A DNA stretch of 64,000 nt from Pseudomonas viridiflava (lineage in GTDB: Bacteria > Pseudomonadota > Gammaproteobacteria > Pseudomonadales > Pseudomonadaceae): assembly GCF_900602065.1 (NCBI RefSeq), contig NZ_UWFN01000116.1, positions 310,001-374,000 of the forward strand, given 5' to 3'. The notes under the pieces were generated by a model. The model was not told the DNA's origin and ran no database searches. It was given only the letters and a program-made list of their open reading frames with translations. How positions within the stretch are numbered: position 1 is the first letter of the stretch; every line of letters begins with the position of its first letter. Position numbers and translations under genes: made by a program. Below are positions 55,943 to 64,000 of the stretch, one piece after another.

Positions 55943-56875
55943 ATGACAACCTCAACTATCACACCTCAGGCAGCTACGCCTGGCGACAAGCTGTCGACTA
56001 AAGGCAGCGTGACCAAGCCAGGCTGGTTTCTGGTCAGCCCATCGGTCCTGCTTCTGCTGGTGTGGATGATCGTCCCGCTGGGCATGACCATTTACTTTTC
56101 GCTGATCCGTTACAACCTGCTCAACCCCGGCGAGAACGAATTCGTTGGTCTGGAAAACTTCGAATACTTCGTGACCGACAGCGGATTTATTCCCGGCGCG
56201 ACCAATACGCTCCTGCTCGTCGGTAGCGTGCTGTTGATCAGCGTGGTGTTGGGTGTGCTGATTTCTGCACTGCTGGAGGCCAGCGAGTTCCTCGGTCGCG
56301 GCATTGTGCGGGTATTGCTGATTTCGCCGTTCTTCATCATGCCCACCGTGGGCGCGCTGATCTGGAAGAACCTGATTTTCCATCCGGTGTCCGGCATTCT
56401 TGCCGCGGTCTGGAAGCTGTTCGGAGCCCAGCCTGTCGACTGGCTGGCCAATTACCCGCTGCTGTCGATCATCATCATTGTCTCGTGGCAGTGGCTGCCG
56501 TTCGCCATTCTAATCCTGATGACCGCCATGCAATCGCTGGATCAGGAGCAAAAAGAAGCCGCGCGTCTCGACGGTGCCGGGCCTATCGCGATTTTCTGGC
56601 ACCTGACGCTGCCGCATCTGGCCCGGCCGATCGCCGTGGTCGTGATGATTGAAACCATCTTCCTGCTCTCGGTATTCGCCGAAATCTTCACCACCACCAA
56701 CGGCGGGCCGGGTTTCGCTTCTACCAACCTGGCGTACCTGATCTACAACCAGGCGTTGCTGCAATTCGATGTGGGCATGGCGTCCGCGGGCGGTTTGATC
56801 GCCGTGGTTATCGCCAATATTGCCGCAATCATCCTGATCCGGATGATCGGCAAAAACCTCACCGACAAGTCCTGA
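55943..56875 (+). CDS. mtlF: Polyol ABC transporter permease MtlF
   Basis: A 310-aa inner-membrane permease with six predicted helices of the MalF-like type. The coupling EAA loop is EAARLDGAGPIAIFWHLTLP-like, where it docks MtlK. The N-terminus is preceded by AGGA. It forms the channel with MtlG. The gap from mtlE is 72 bases, and mtlG follows after 10 bases. Confidence 0.93.
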   Translation: MTTSTITPQAATPGDKLSTKGSVTKPGWFLVSPSVLLLLVWMIVPLGMTIYFSLIRYNLLNPGENEFVGLENFEYFVTDSGFIPGATNTLLLVGSVLLISVVLGVLISALLEASEFLGRGIVRVLLISPFFIMPTVGALIWKNLIFHPVSGILAAVWKLFGAQPVDWLANYPLLSIIIIVSWQWLPFAILILMTAMQSLDQEQKEAARLDGAGPIAIFWHLTLPHLARPIAVVVMIETIFLLSVFAEIFTTTNGGPGFASTNLAYLIYNQALLQFDVGMASAGGLIAVVIANIAAIILIRMIGKNLTDKS

Positions 56876-56885
56876 GGGCCAAACC

Positions 56886-57719
56886 ATGATGACGCTCAAA
56901 CAATCCCGACGCCTGCAAAGTGTACTGCTCGGGACGTTATGCTGGCTGATCGCGGCGCTGATTTTCTTTCCCATCTTCTGGATGGTTCTGACCAGCTTCA
57001 AAACCGAAATCGACGCGTTTGCCACACCGCCGCAGTTCATTTTCACCCCGACCCTGGAAAACTACCTGCATATCCAGGAACGCAGCGACTACTTCCACTT
57101 TGCCTGGAACTCGGTCGTTATCTCGTTCAGCGCGACGATTCTGTGCATGCTCATCGCCGTGCCCGCGGCGTACTCCATGGCCTTCTTCGAGACCAAACGG
57201 ACCAAAAGCACGCTGCTGTGGATGCTCTCGACGAAAATGCTGCCTCCGGTCGGCGTGCTGATGCCGATCTACCTGCTGGCCAAGACCTTCGGCCTGCTGG
57301 ACAGCCGCGTGGCGCTTATCGTGATTTACACGCTGATCAACCTGCCCATCGTGGTCTGGATGATTTACACCTACTTCAAGGACATCCCCGGAGAAATTCT
57401 TGAAGCCTCGCGTCTGGACGGTGCCAGCACCCGCCAGGAGATCTTCAAGGTCCTGATTCCGATCTGCAAAGGCGGCCTGGCGTCAACCGCACTGCTGTCG
57501 CTGATCCTGTGCTGGAACGAGGCGTTCTGGTCACTGAACCTCACGTCGTCCAACGCCGCGCCACTGACTGCGCTGATCGCGTCCTACTCCAGCCCCGAAG
57601 GGTTGTTCTGGGCCAAGCTCTCGGCCGTCTCGACCCTGGCGTGCGCGCCAATCCTGATCTTCGGCTGGATCAGCCAGAAGCAACTGGTGCGCGGCCTGTC
57701 GTTCGGTGCCGTCAAGTGA
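56886..57719 (+). CDS. mtlG: Polyol ABC transporter permease MtlG
   Basis: A 277-aa MalG-like permease with six helices. The EAA loop reads EASRLDGASTRQEIFKVLIP. GAGGG lies upstream. The start may be the first or second of two consecutive ATGs. With MtlF it makes the heterodimeric channel. A 284-base gap with REP elements separates it from mtlK. Confidence 0.93.
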   Translation: MMTLKQSRRLQSVLLGTLCWLIAALIFFPIFWMVLTSFKTEIDAFATPPQFIFTPTLENYLHIQERSDYFHFAWNSVVISFSATILCMLIAVPAAYSMAFFETKRTKSTLLWMLSTKMLPPVGVLMPIYLLAKTFGLLDSRVALIVIYTLINLPIVVWMIYTYFKDIPGEILEASRLDGASTRQEIFKVLIPICKGGLASTALLSLILCWNEAFWSLNLTSSNAAPLTALIASYSSPEGLFWAKLSAVSTLACAPILIFGWISQKQLVRGLSFGAVK

Positions 57720-57738
57720 TTAATCCAGAAGACGCTTT

Positions 57739-57885
57739 ACCTGTAGGAGCTGCACTAATGTGCCTGACACCGCGCTATTGCGTGGCAACGGGATCTGTAG
57801 GAGCGCGCTTGCCCGCGATTCGGTCTGTCAGTCGATGAATCTATCGCCTGTGCTGACGCTATCGCGGGCAGGCGCGCTCCTACAG
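57739..57885. repeat. REP elements inside the mtl operon (mtlG-mtlK gap)
   Basis: A partial copy at about 57739-57762 (ACCTGTAGGAGCTGCAC) is followed by a perfect pair. The 25-base arm at 57795-57819 (containing GTAGGAGCGCGCTTGCC) recurs inverted at 57861-57885. They lie within the operon, between the permease and ATPase genes. Confidence 0.9.
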
Positions 57886-58003
57886 GTAAAAAGCATTCCA
57901 GGTCAGGTAATTGCATTTGTTTGATAGGCGCGCAATCCGGTCGCTCCCACGAGAATAGAGTCAACCTTTTCTGAAATTCCGAAGAATAAGAACGGAGGCC
58001 TCC

Positions 58004-59107
58004 ATGGCTAACCTCAGCATCAGAAATCTGCAAAAAGGCTTCGACGGCCATCAGATCATCAAAGGCATTGATCTGGACGTAAAGGATCGCGAGTTCGTTG
58101 TATTCGTGGGCCCGTCGGGCTGTGGTAAGTCCACCCTGCTACGTCTTATCGCCGGGCTGGAAGACGTGACTTCCGGCACCATCGAACTCGATGGCCGTGA
58201 CATCACCCAGGTCACGCCCGCCAAACGCGACCTGGCCATGGTCTTCCAGACCTACGCCCTGTACCCGCACATGACCGTGGGCAAAAACCTGTCTTTCGCT
58301 CTGGACCTGGCCGGCGGTGACAAAGCTGTGATCAAAAAGAAAGTCGATGAGGCGGCGCGCATTCTTGAGCTGGGCCCGTTACTGGAGCGCAAACCCAAGC
58401 AACTTTCCGGCGGTCAGCGCCAACGGGTAGCAATCGGCCGCGCCATCGTGCGCAACCCGAAAATCTTCCTGTTCGACGAGCCCTTGTCGAACCTTGACGC
58501 TGCGCTGCGCGTGCAGACACGCCTGGAGCTCTCTCGCCTGCATAAAGAACTGCAAGCGACCATGATTTACGTGACCCACGACCAGGTCGAAGCCATGACC
58601 CTGGCCGACAAGGTCGTGGTGCTGAATGGCGGCAAGGTCGAGCAAGTCGGTTCCCCGCTTGAGCTGTACCACCACCCGGCCAATCTGTTTGTCGCCGGTT
58701 TTCTGGGCACGCCAAAGATGGGCTTTCTCAAAGGCATTATCAGTCGGATCGACGCAAGCGGTTGCGAAGTCACCCTGGATGCAGGGGCCAGGATCAATCT
58801 GCCATTCGGCAATGCGCAGCAGAGCGTTGGCGACCCGGTCACCCTTGGCATTCGCCCGGAACATCTGAATATCGCCAAAGAGGGTGACTGCCAGATGGAG
58901 GTCATCGCCGACATCAGCGAGCGTCTGGGCAGCGACACCTATTGCCATGTACGGACCCGCTCGGGCGAGGCGTTGACCATGCGTATTCGCGGGGATCTGG
59001 CCAGCCAGTACGGCGACACGCTGAAGCTCCATCTCGATAGCGCTCACTGCCACTTGTTCGACGCTCAAGGACTGGTGATTGCCAAAGCCTTGCCGGTCGC
59101 AGCCTGA
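58004..59107 (+). CDS. mtlK: Polyol ABC transporter ATP-binding protein MtlK
   Basis: A 367-aa ATPase of the MalK/UgpC type. Walker A is GPSGCGKST, the signature is LSGGQRQRVAIGRA, Walker B is FLFDEPLSNLD, and the C-terminal regulatory OB-type domain contains LGIRPEHLN. It powers MtlEFG. GGAGG lies 7 bases before the ATG. mtlD follows after 17 bases. Confidence 0.94.
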   Translation: MANLSIRNLQKGFDGHQIIKGIDLDVKDREFVVFVGPSGCGKSTLLRLIAGLEDVTSGTIELDGRDITQVTPAKRDLAMVFQTYALYPHMTVGKNLSFALDLAGGDKAVIKKKVDEAARILELGPLLERKPKQLSGGQRQRVAIGRAIVRNPKIFLFDEPLSNLDAALRVQTRLELSRLHKELQATMIYVTHDQVEAMTLADKVVVLNGGKVEQVGSPLELYHHPANLFVAGFLGTPKMGFLKGIISRIDASGCEVTLDAGARINLPFGNAQQSVGDPVTLGIRPEHLNIAKEGDCQMEVIADISERLGSDTYCHVRTRSGEALTMRIRGDLASQYGDTLKLHLDSAHCHLFDAQGLVIAKALPVAA

Positions 59108-59124
59108 AATCAGGAATTATTGTC

Positions 59125-60609
59125 ATGAAATTGAACAAACAGAATTTGTCTCAGCTCGGTGACAGCATCGCTCTGCCTGCCTACAACCCTGAAGCCACAA
59201 CTCAGGGCATTGCCCACATCGGCGTGGGCGGATTCCATCGCGCGCATCAGGCGTTTTACACCGACGCGTTGATGAACAGCGGCCAGGGCCTGGACTGGAG
59301 CATCTGTGGCATTGGCCTTCGTCCGGAAGACCGAGGCGTGCGCGATGCACTCGCGGGGCAGGATTATCTCTACACACTGTATGAACTGGGCGACACGCCT
59401 GATACGGAAACCCGGATCATCGGCTCGATCAGCGCTATGTTGCTGGCCGAAGACGATATCCAGGCGGTTATCGACAAGCTTGCCAGCCCGGAGATTCGCA
59501 TCGTTTCGCTAACGATCACCGAAGGCGGTTACTGCATCGATGACAGCAACGGCCAGTTCATGATCCACCTGCCGCAAATCCAGCACGACTTGAGCTATCC
59601 GCAAGCACCGCGCACGGTGTTCGGGCTGCTTTGCGCGGCGCTGGCAAAACGTCGCGCGGCAGCAATACCGGCGCTCACGGTGATGTCCTGCGATAACCTG
59701 CCGCATAACGGCGCGGTCGCGCGCAAAGCCCTGCTGGCCTTCGCTGCGCAGGGTAATCCCGATCTGCACGACTGGATCGCCGAACAGGTGAGTTTCCCCA
59801 ACGCCATGGTCGACCGCATCACGCCAATGACCAGCACAACCCATCGCCTGAAACTGGCTGACGAGAAAGGCATTGATGATGCCTGGCCGGTAGTCTGCGA
59901 ACCCTTTGTGCAATGGGTGCTGGAAGACAAATTCGTTGATGGACGCCCGGCCTGGGAACAGGTTGGCGTGCAGTTCACCGACGACGTCACGCCTTACGAA
60001 GAGATGAAGATCAAGCTACTCAACGGCAGCCACCTGGCGCTTACCTATCTGGGCGCGCTGAAAGGCTATCGCTTCGTTCATGAAACCATGAACGACCCGC
60101 TTTTCGTCAGCTATATCCGCGCGTACATGGACCTGGACGTCACACCGCAACTGGCTTCGGTGCCGGGTATTGATCTGGAAGGCTACAAGGACACGCTGAT
60201 CGAACGGTTCTCCAATCAGGCGATTGCAGACCAGTTGGAGAGGGTCTGCTCCGATGGCTCCTCGAAATTCCCGAAATTCACCGTCCCGACGATCAATCGC
60301 CTGATTGTCGATCAGGGCAATCTGGAGCGTGCATCCCTGGTGGTCGCGGCCTGGGCGCTGTATCTGCAAGGCAGCGAAGGTGAAAACGGGGTTGCCTACA
60401 AGGTCGTCGACCCCCGCGCCGAGTTCTGCAAGGCACTGGTGGCCGACGATGTATTGATCGTGCAGCGCTTGCTGGCAGTCGAGGAGATATTTGGCGCGGC
60501 CATCCCTCAGTCCGCTGAATTCGTTGCAGCTTTCGAAAAGAACCTGAACAGCCTCAAGCAGTTGGGCGTCAGCAAAACCCTGGAAAACCTGTTGGCTAAA
60601 ACCGTGTGA
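59125..60609 (+). CDS. mtlD: Mannitol 2-dehydrogenase MtlD
   Basis: A 494-aa polyol-specific long-chain dehydrogenase. The NAD-binding region starts GIAHIGVGGFHRAHQ, and the catalytic signature is KIKLLNGSHLALTYLG. It oxidises mannitol to fructose, and also sorbitol and arabitol, in related pseudomonads. AGGA precedes the ATG. It sits between mtlK and mtlY without a gap that could hold a promoter. Confidence 0.94.
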   Translation: MKLNKQNLSQLGDSIALPAYNPEATTQGIAHIGVGGFHRAHQAFYTDALMNSGQGLDWSICGIGLRPEDRGVRDALAGQDYLYTLYELGDTPDTETRIIGSISAMLLAEDDIQAVIDKLASPEIRIVSLTITEGGYCIDDSNGQFMIHLPQIQHDLSYPQAPRTVFGLLCAALAKRRAAAIPALTVMSCDNLPHNGAVARKALLAFAAQGNPDLHDWIAEQVSFPNAMVDRITPMTSTTHRLKLADEKGIDDAWPVVCEPFVQWVLEDKFVDGRPAWEQVGVQFTDDVTPYEEMKIKLLNGSHLALTYLGALKGYRFVHETMNDPLFVSYIRAYMDLDVTPQLASVPGIDLEGYKDTLIERFSNQAIADQLERVCSDGSSKFPKFTVPTINRLIVDQGNLERASLVVAAWALYLQGSEGENGVAYKVVDPRAEFCKALVADDVLIVQRLLAVEEIFGAAIPQSAEFVAAFEKNLNSLKQLGVSKTLENLLAKTV

Positions 60610-60616
60610 GGTGCGC

Positions 60617-62098
60617 ATGTTTCTTGGAATCGACTGCGGCACCCAAGGCACCAAGGCCATCGTACTCGACGCTGCCTCAGGTCAGGTACTGGGCCAGGGA
60701 TCAGCCGCGCACAGCATGATCAGCGGCCACAATGGCCGGCGTGAACAGGACGTAGAACAATGGCTGTCAGCCTTCGAGCAGGCGACTGCCGAGGCGCTTC
60801 TTCAGGCCGGAATATCCGGGCAGCAGATCCTCGGCATTGGCGTATCAGGCCAACAACATGGCCTGGTACTGCTCGACGATGACGGTCAGGTGCTGCGCCC
60901 GGCGAAGCTGTGGTGCGACACCGAAAGCGCGCCGCAGAATGATCGATTGCTGGAATATCTGGGCGGCGAAAGCGGCTCGCTGGAGCGCCTGGGTATCGCA
61001 ATCGCGCCGGGCTACACCGTATCGAAGCTGCTCTGGACCAAGGAGGAGCATCCCTCGATATTTGAGCGGATCGCCAAAATCCTGTTGCCCCATGACTACC
61101 TCAACTACTGGCTCACCGGCCGTTGCGCCAGTGAGTATGGCGATGCCTCGGGCACCGGGTATTTCAATGTGCGCAGCCGTCAGTGGGATCTGCCACTACT
61201 CGATCATATTGACCCCAGTGGCAACTTGAGCCGCGCGCTGCCCGAGTTGCTTGAAGCGCACCAGCCGGTGGGCACTGTGCAGCCGGATATCGCCAGGCGT
61301 CTGGCCATCAACCCGCAGGCGCTGGTCTCCAGCGGTGGCGGCGACAACATGATGGGCGCCATCGGTACCGGAAACATTCATCCGGGTGCGATCACCATGA
61401 GCCTTGGCTCGTCGGGTACCGTCTATGCGTTTGCCGACCGGGCAAGTGTCAGTGAGCAGGCGTCAGTCGCAACCTTCTGCTCTTCGTCCGGGGGCTGGCT
61501 CCCGCTGATTTGCACCATGAACCTGACCAATGCGACGGGCGCCGTTCGGGAGCTACTGGGACTGGATATCGCGGCCTTTAACCAGGCCGTCAGCCAGGCC
61601 CCGATCGGCGCCGACGGCGTGTCGATGCTGCCGTTTCTCAATGGCGAGCGTGTACCCGCCCTGCCCCATGCCACCGGCAGCATACTCGGCCTGGACGCCA
61701 CCAACCTCACCCAGGCCAACCTCTGCCGGGCGGTCGTCGAAGGCACCACCTTCGGTTTGCGTTATGGCCTGGATCTGTTGCGGGCCAGTGGTATCAGAAG
61801 CAGTAACATTCGCTTGATTGGTGGCGGAGCCAAAAGCCCGGTATGGCGGCAAATCGTGGCCGACATCATGGACACTCCCGTGGTCTGTACCGAACAAGCT
61901 GAAGCCGCAGCTTTAGGTGCCGCCATCCAGGCAGCCTGGTGTCATGCCAGCGCCGATCCGGCCGGGGAAAGTCTCGACAGCCTGTGCGCCCGCTGCGTGA
62001 ATCTGGATAACAGCAGCGAAACCCGGCCCGTGGCTCAAAACGTCGTTGCCTATCAGCAGGTCTATCAGCGGTATCGTGACCAGTTGCAGGCCATCTAG
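60617..62098 (+). CDS. mtlY: Xylulokinase MtlY
   Basis: A 493-aa FGGY-family kinase. It has DCGTQGTKAI near the N-terminus, GVSGQQHGLVLLD, the catalytic region SSGGGDNMMGAIGTG, and IRLIGGGAKSPVWRQI in the second lobe. It phosphorylates xylulose formed from arabitol by MtlD-type enzymes. The ATG at 60617 is preferred over the GTG at 60611 because TGAGGTG then lies as a Shine-Dalgarno; the gap to mtlD is only 7 bases. Confidence 0.93.
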   Translation: MFLGIDCGTQGTKAIVLDAASGQVLGQGSAAHSMISGHNGRREQDVEQWLSAFEQATAEALLQAGISGQQILGIGVSGQQHGLVLLDDDGQVLRPAKLWCDTESAPQNDRLLEYLGGESGSLERLGIAIAPGYTVSKLLWTKEEHPSIFERIAKILLPHDYLNYWLTGRCASEYGDASGTGYFNVRSRQWDLPLLDHIDPSGNLSRALPELLEAHQPVGTVQPDIARRLAINPQALVSSGGGDNMMGAIGTGNIHPGAITMSLGSSGTVYAFADRASVSEQASVATFCSSSGGWLPLICTMNLTNATGAVRELLGLDIAAFNQAVSQAPIGADGVSMLPFLNGERVPALPHATGSILGLDATNLTQANLCRAVVEGTTFGLRYGLDLLRASGIRSSNIRLIGGGAKSPVWRQIVADIMDTPVVCTEQAEAAALGAAIQAAWCHASADPAGESLDSLCARCVNLDNSSETRPVAQNVVAYQQVYQRYRDQLQAI

Positions 62099-62131
62099 GC
62101 CGCAACGGTGACATTATTTCAGGGAGCACCT

Positions 62132-63070
62132 ATGTTTCTCGTTTGTGGCGAAGCACTGTTCGACTTCTTCAGCCAGCCCGACGGTGGCGGACAACTCAAC
62201 AAAATCGGCTTTCAGGCCATTGCGGGCGGCTCGCCATTCAACGTCGCCGTGGGTCTGCGACGCTTGGGTGTAGACGCTGGACTGTTCGCCGGCCTTTCTA
62301 CCGACTATCTAGGCCAACGGCTGCGCAGTGTGCTGGAACACGAAGGGGTAAGACCCGATTACCTGATCAGCTTCGATGCACCCACGACGCTGGCCATGGT
62401 TGCAGTGGACGTCGATGGTTCGCCTCACTACAGTTTTCGCGGCGAAGGCTGTGCTGACCGAAAGTTGCAACTGGAGCATCTGCCGGAGCTTGACCCGCAA
62501 GTACGCGGCATTCATGTCGGGTCGTTTTCACTGGTGGTTCAGCCTGTCGCCGACACGCTGCTGGCACTGGTGACCCGAGAGAGCGGGAAACGGCTGATCA
62601 CCCTCGACCCTAATGTGCGCCTCAACCCTGCACCCGATATCAGCCGTTGGCGCGAGCAGATCAGCGCTTTCGCCGAGCATGCTCACATCATCAAGGTCAG
62701 TGACGAGGACCTGAGCCTGCTCTACCCCGATAAAGATCCGCAGACCATCGCCCAAAGCTGGCTGAGCAAGCGCTGCCAGCTCGTGGTGCTGACTCAGGGA
62801 ACTCAGGGGGCGACGGTCTTCACCCGCCAGCACGGTAGCTGGTCAGTGCCAGCACAAACCGTGAAAACTGCTGATACCGTGGGCGCGGGCGATACCTTTC
62901 AGGCGGCCTTGATCACCTTCCTGAGCGAACGCGGGCTGGATGATCCGCTCAGCTTGCCGACCCTGCGCAAGGATACGGTTGATGAGATGCTCAAGTTCGC
63001 AGTGCAGGCCGCAGCGCTGACCTGTACCAAAGTCGGGCCGGACTTGCCGTATCGGGATCAGTTGAGGTGA
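62132..63070 (+). CDS. mtlZ: Fructokinase MtlZ (PfkB family)
   Basis: A 312-aa PfkB-family sugar kinase. The first signature is AGGSPFNVAVGLRRLG, and the second, with the catalytic Asp, is DTVGAGDTFQAAL. It phosphorylates the fructose made by MtlD. The ATG at 62132 has AGGGAG upstream; the frame continues to a GTG at 62108. It ends the mtl operon and a REP pair follows. Confidence 0.93.
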   Translation: MFLVCGEALFDFFSQPDGGGQLNKIGFQAIAGGSPFNVAVGLRRLGVDAGLFAGLSTDYLGQRLRSVLEHEGVRPDYLISFDAPTTLAMVAVDVDGSPHYSFRGEGCADRKLQLEHLPELDPQVRGIHVGSFSLVVQPVADTLLALVTRESGKRLITLDPNVRLNPAPDISRWREQISAFAEHAHIIKVSDEDLSLLYPDKDPQTIAQSWLSKRCQLVVLTQGTQGATVFTRQHGSWSVPAQTVKTADTVGAGDTFQAALITFLSERGLDDPLSLPTLRKDTVDEMLKFAVQAAALTCTKVGPDLPYRDQLR

Positions 63071-63118
63071 AACAGATGTAGATTGCGCGGCTGCAAGCTA
63101 CTGGATTGAAATGCATTT

Positions 63119-63192
63119 CTGTAGGAGCTGCCGAAGGCTGCGAAGCGCCTCTCCTGATGTACCGCAATCGCAGCTTTCGGCAACTCCTACAG
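63119..63192. repeat. REP inverted pair after the mtl operon
   Basis: Arms CTGTAGGAGCTGCCGAAG and on (63119-63144) and TCGCAGCTTTCGGCAACTCC and on (63168-63192) are near-perfect inverse copies, of the same family as 3618-3687. They lie in the 207-base gap between mtlZ and the last gene, with no other gene visible there. Confidence 0.85.
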
Positions 63193-63277
63193 GTCCTGTG
63201 TGTGCCGCGAGACAGCGCCGTGCCGGGGACACGGTGCGATCACCTGCAGGCAGTCACCGGTACTGGTGGTATCGGGT

Positions 63278-63838
63278 TTAAACCAGCGCCAGACGAGCCG
63301 CGAGGATTTTTCCGTTTACATCAGCAGTCGTCTGTTGCTGCTGCTCTTTCAAGGCTGTTTGAAGCTTGGTATCGACGTCGAGCTTTTGCTCAGGCGTCAT
63401 GGCTTCATACTCTTCCTTGCTGACCCCGGTCAATTGCTCGCGCATCTTCTCCGCAGGCGTCAAGTCCATGTAGTCCTTGAACTCCTGCTGAGTCGAAGTG
63501 AACTTCGATACCGCTTCGGCCACGTCAGCTTCACTGGTGACCGCAGAATCACGGGCCGCGATGTTGCTGTCATTGGCTGCCGAGATAAACGACGGCTCAG
63601 CTTCGGTTTCGGCCTTCTGTGTAGCAGTCTTCAGGCTGAGCAGCATTTTGGCGAAAGCTTCGTCATAGGCTCCGTTCTGCTGGCTGCCATTATTTTGCGC
63701 GATAGCATCCACGGCCGGGACAGGGCTGGCAGCCCCGACCGGTACCGAAAAGGCATCTGTGGTTACATCCTCTTGAGTCTTGCGACCCACCGCCTGAGAA
63801 ACCAGGTGATGGAGCGCACTGATACTAGCGGTATTCAT
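63278..63838 (-). CDS. Unrecognised 186-aa soluble protein
   Basis: A 186-aa protein with no signal peptide or membrane segment. A near-perfect Shine-Dalgarno (AGGAGGTGA) precedes the ATG, so it is almost certainly real. The N-terminal 70 residues are low-complexity and rich in Ser, Ala, Val and Thr. The C-terminal half is helical and charged, with QEFKDYMDLTPAEKMRE, SKEEYEAMTPEQKLDVDTK and a run of Gln. Similar C-terminal TPEQK/PAEKMR helices occur in uncharacterised Pseudomonas proteins. A Ser-rich unstructured N-terminus is also typical of type III effectors, but no hrp box is visible upstream, so this is not claimed. The gene is convergent with the mtl operon. Confidence 0.75.
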   Translation of the reverse strand: MNTASISALHHLVSQAVGRKTQEDVTTDAFSVPVGAASPVPAVDAIAQNNGSQQNGAYDEAFAKMLLSLKTATQKAETEAEPSFISAANDSNIAARDSAVTSEADVAEAVSKFTSTQQEFKDYMDLTPAEKMREQLTGVSKEEYEAMTPEQKLDVDTKLQTALKEQQQQTTADVNGKILAARLALV

Positions 63839-64000
63839 TGCTCACCTCCTGTTGCCGATTGTGACGCCCAGCAAGTAGAGCAAGACCGATGCCACTTTGG
63901 TTGCAGCGCTGCAAGCCTTGGAACACAAAGGCTGTGACTCGGCGGCTGTCTATTCAAGCGAGAAGAAACGGCAATCTGCGGCCAGCATTGGCCGAGGTTT

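Noticed and set aside
63839..64000. hrp box upstream of the 186-aa gene
   Set aside because: GTTCC-like and CCAC-like pieces occur but not in the right order or spacing.

Overview
This window looks like chromosome of a fluorescent or plant-associated Pseudomonas, most likely the P. syringae/P. fluorescens lineage. The evidence is moderately high-GC coding sequence with strong Pseudomonas codon bias, repeated Pseudomonas-type REP palindromes (families containing GTAGGAGC, GGGACCGG or TTCGCGGGCAAGCC) in many intergenic gaps, a complete mtlREFGKDYZ mannitol cluster, and gene blocks whose order matches, as far as I recall, P. aeruginosa PAO1 (muxABC-opmB, tpx, tamAB, xthA; then cysI, a DUF934 gene, sohB and its neighbours). 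I see no rRNA, tRNA, insertion sequence, phage or CRISPR array. The species is an inference; no marker gene settles it.

Layout. 1-5.9 kb: the tail of a proline-rich protein, an MgtC/SapB membrane protein, a small conserved protein, a MocR-type regulator converging on a short-chain dehydrogenase, and an MHYT-GGDEF-EAL cyclic-di-GMP protein. 6.1-15.1 kb: a four-gene tripartite RND efflux operon (muxA-muxB-muxC-opmB, minus strand) joined by ATGA stop/start overlaps. 15.3-28.8 kb: thiol peroxidase with its terminator, the tamA-tamB outer-membrane assembly pair, an acetyltransferase, exonuclease III, a PstS-like/OmpA fusion, small membrane proteins (one of only 37 aa), a lone periplasmic binding protein, and the cysI-DUF934 sulfite reduction pair. 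29.0-32.6 kb: a large leucine-rich-repeat protein with a C-terminal NEL-type E3 ubiquitin ligase domain, sitting between conserved housekeeping genes. 32.7-39.7 kb: sohB, a histidine phosphatase, an SCP2 protein, an APH-like kinase plus SDR, a TSUP transporter, nudC and a dienoyl-CoA isomerase.

40.0-52.2 kb is a dense signalling island: a double-domain KaiC-like ATPase coupled to a hybrid histidine kinase, a lone receiver, then on the opposite strand a large CHASE3-GAF hybrid kinase, CheR, a stand-alone CheB and a receiver-kinase in a tightly overlapping operon, and finally a divergent receiver coupled to a glycosyltransferase. No CheA, CheW or chemoreceptor and no KaiA/KaiB is present, so this is probably a stress-type multi-component phosphorelay rather than chemotaxis or a clock.

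52.5-63.1 kb: an isolated cobF, then the mannitol/polyol operon. MtlR (AraC family) should activate mtlEFGK (ABC uptake), mtlD (oxidation of mannitol to fructose), mtlY (xylulokinase) and mtlZ (fructokinase). A REP pair splits the operon between mtlG and mtlK. The window ends with an unrecognised 186-aa protein.

The strongest candidates for something new are the orphan NEL-LRR protein, the KaiC/hybrid kinase/CheR-CheB island with a KaiC whose phosphosite pair is altered, the 37-aa membrane protein, and a perfect 16-bp palindrome upstream of cysI.
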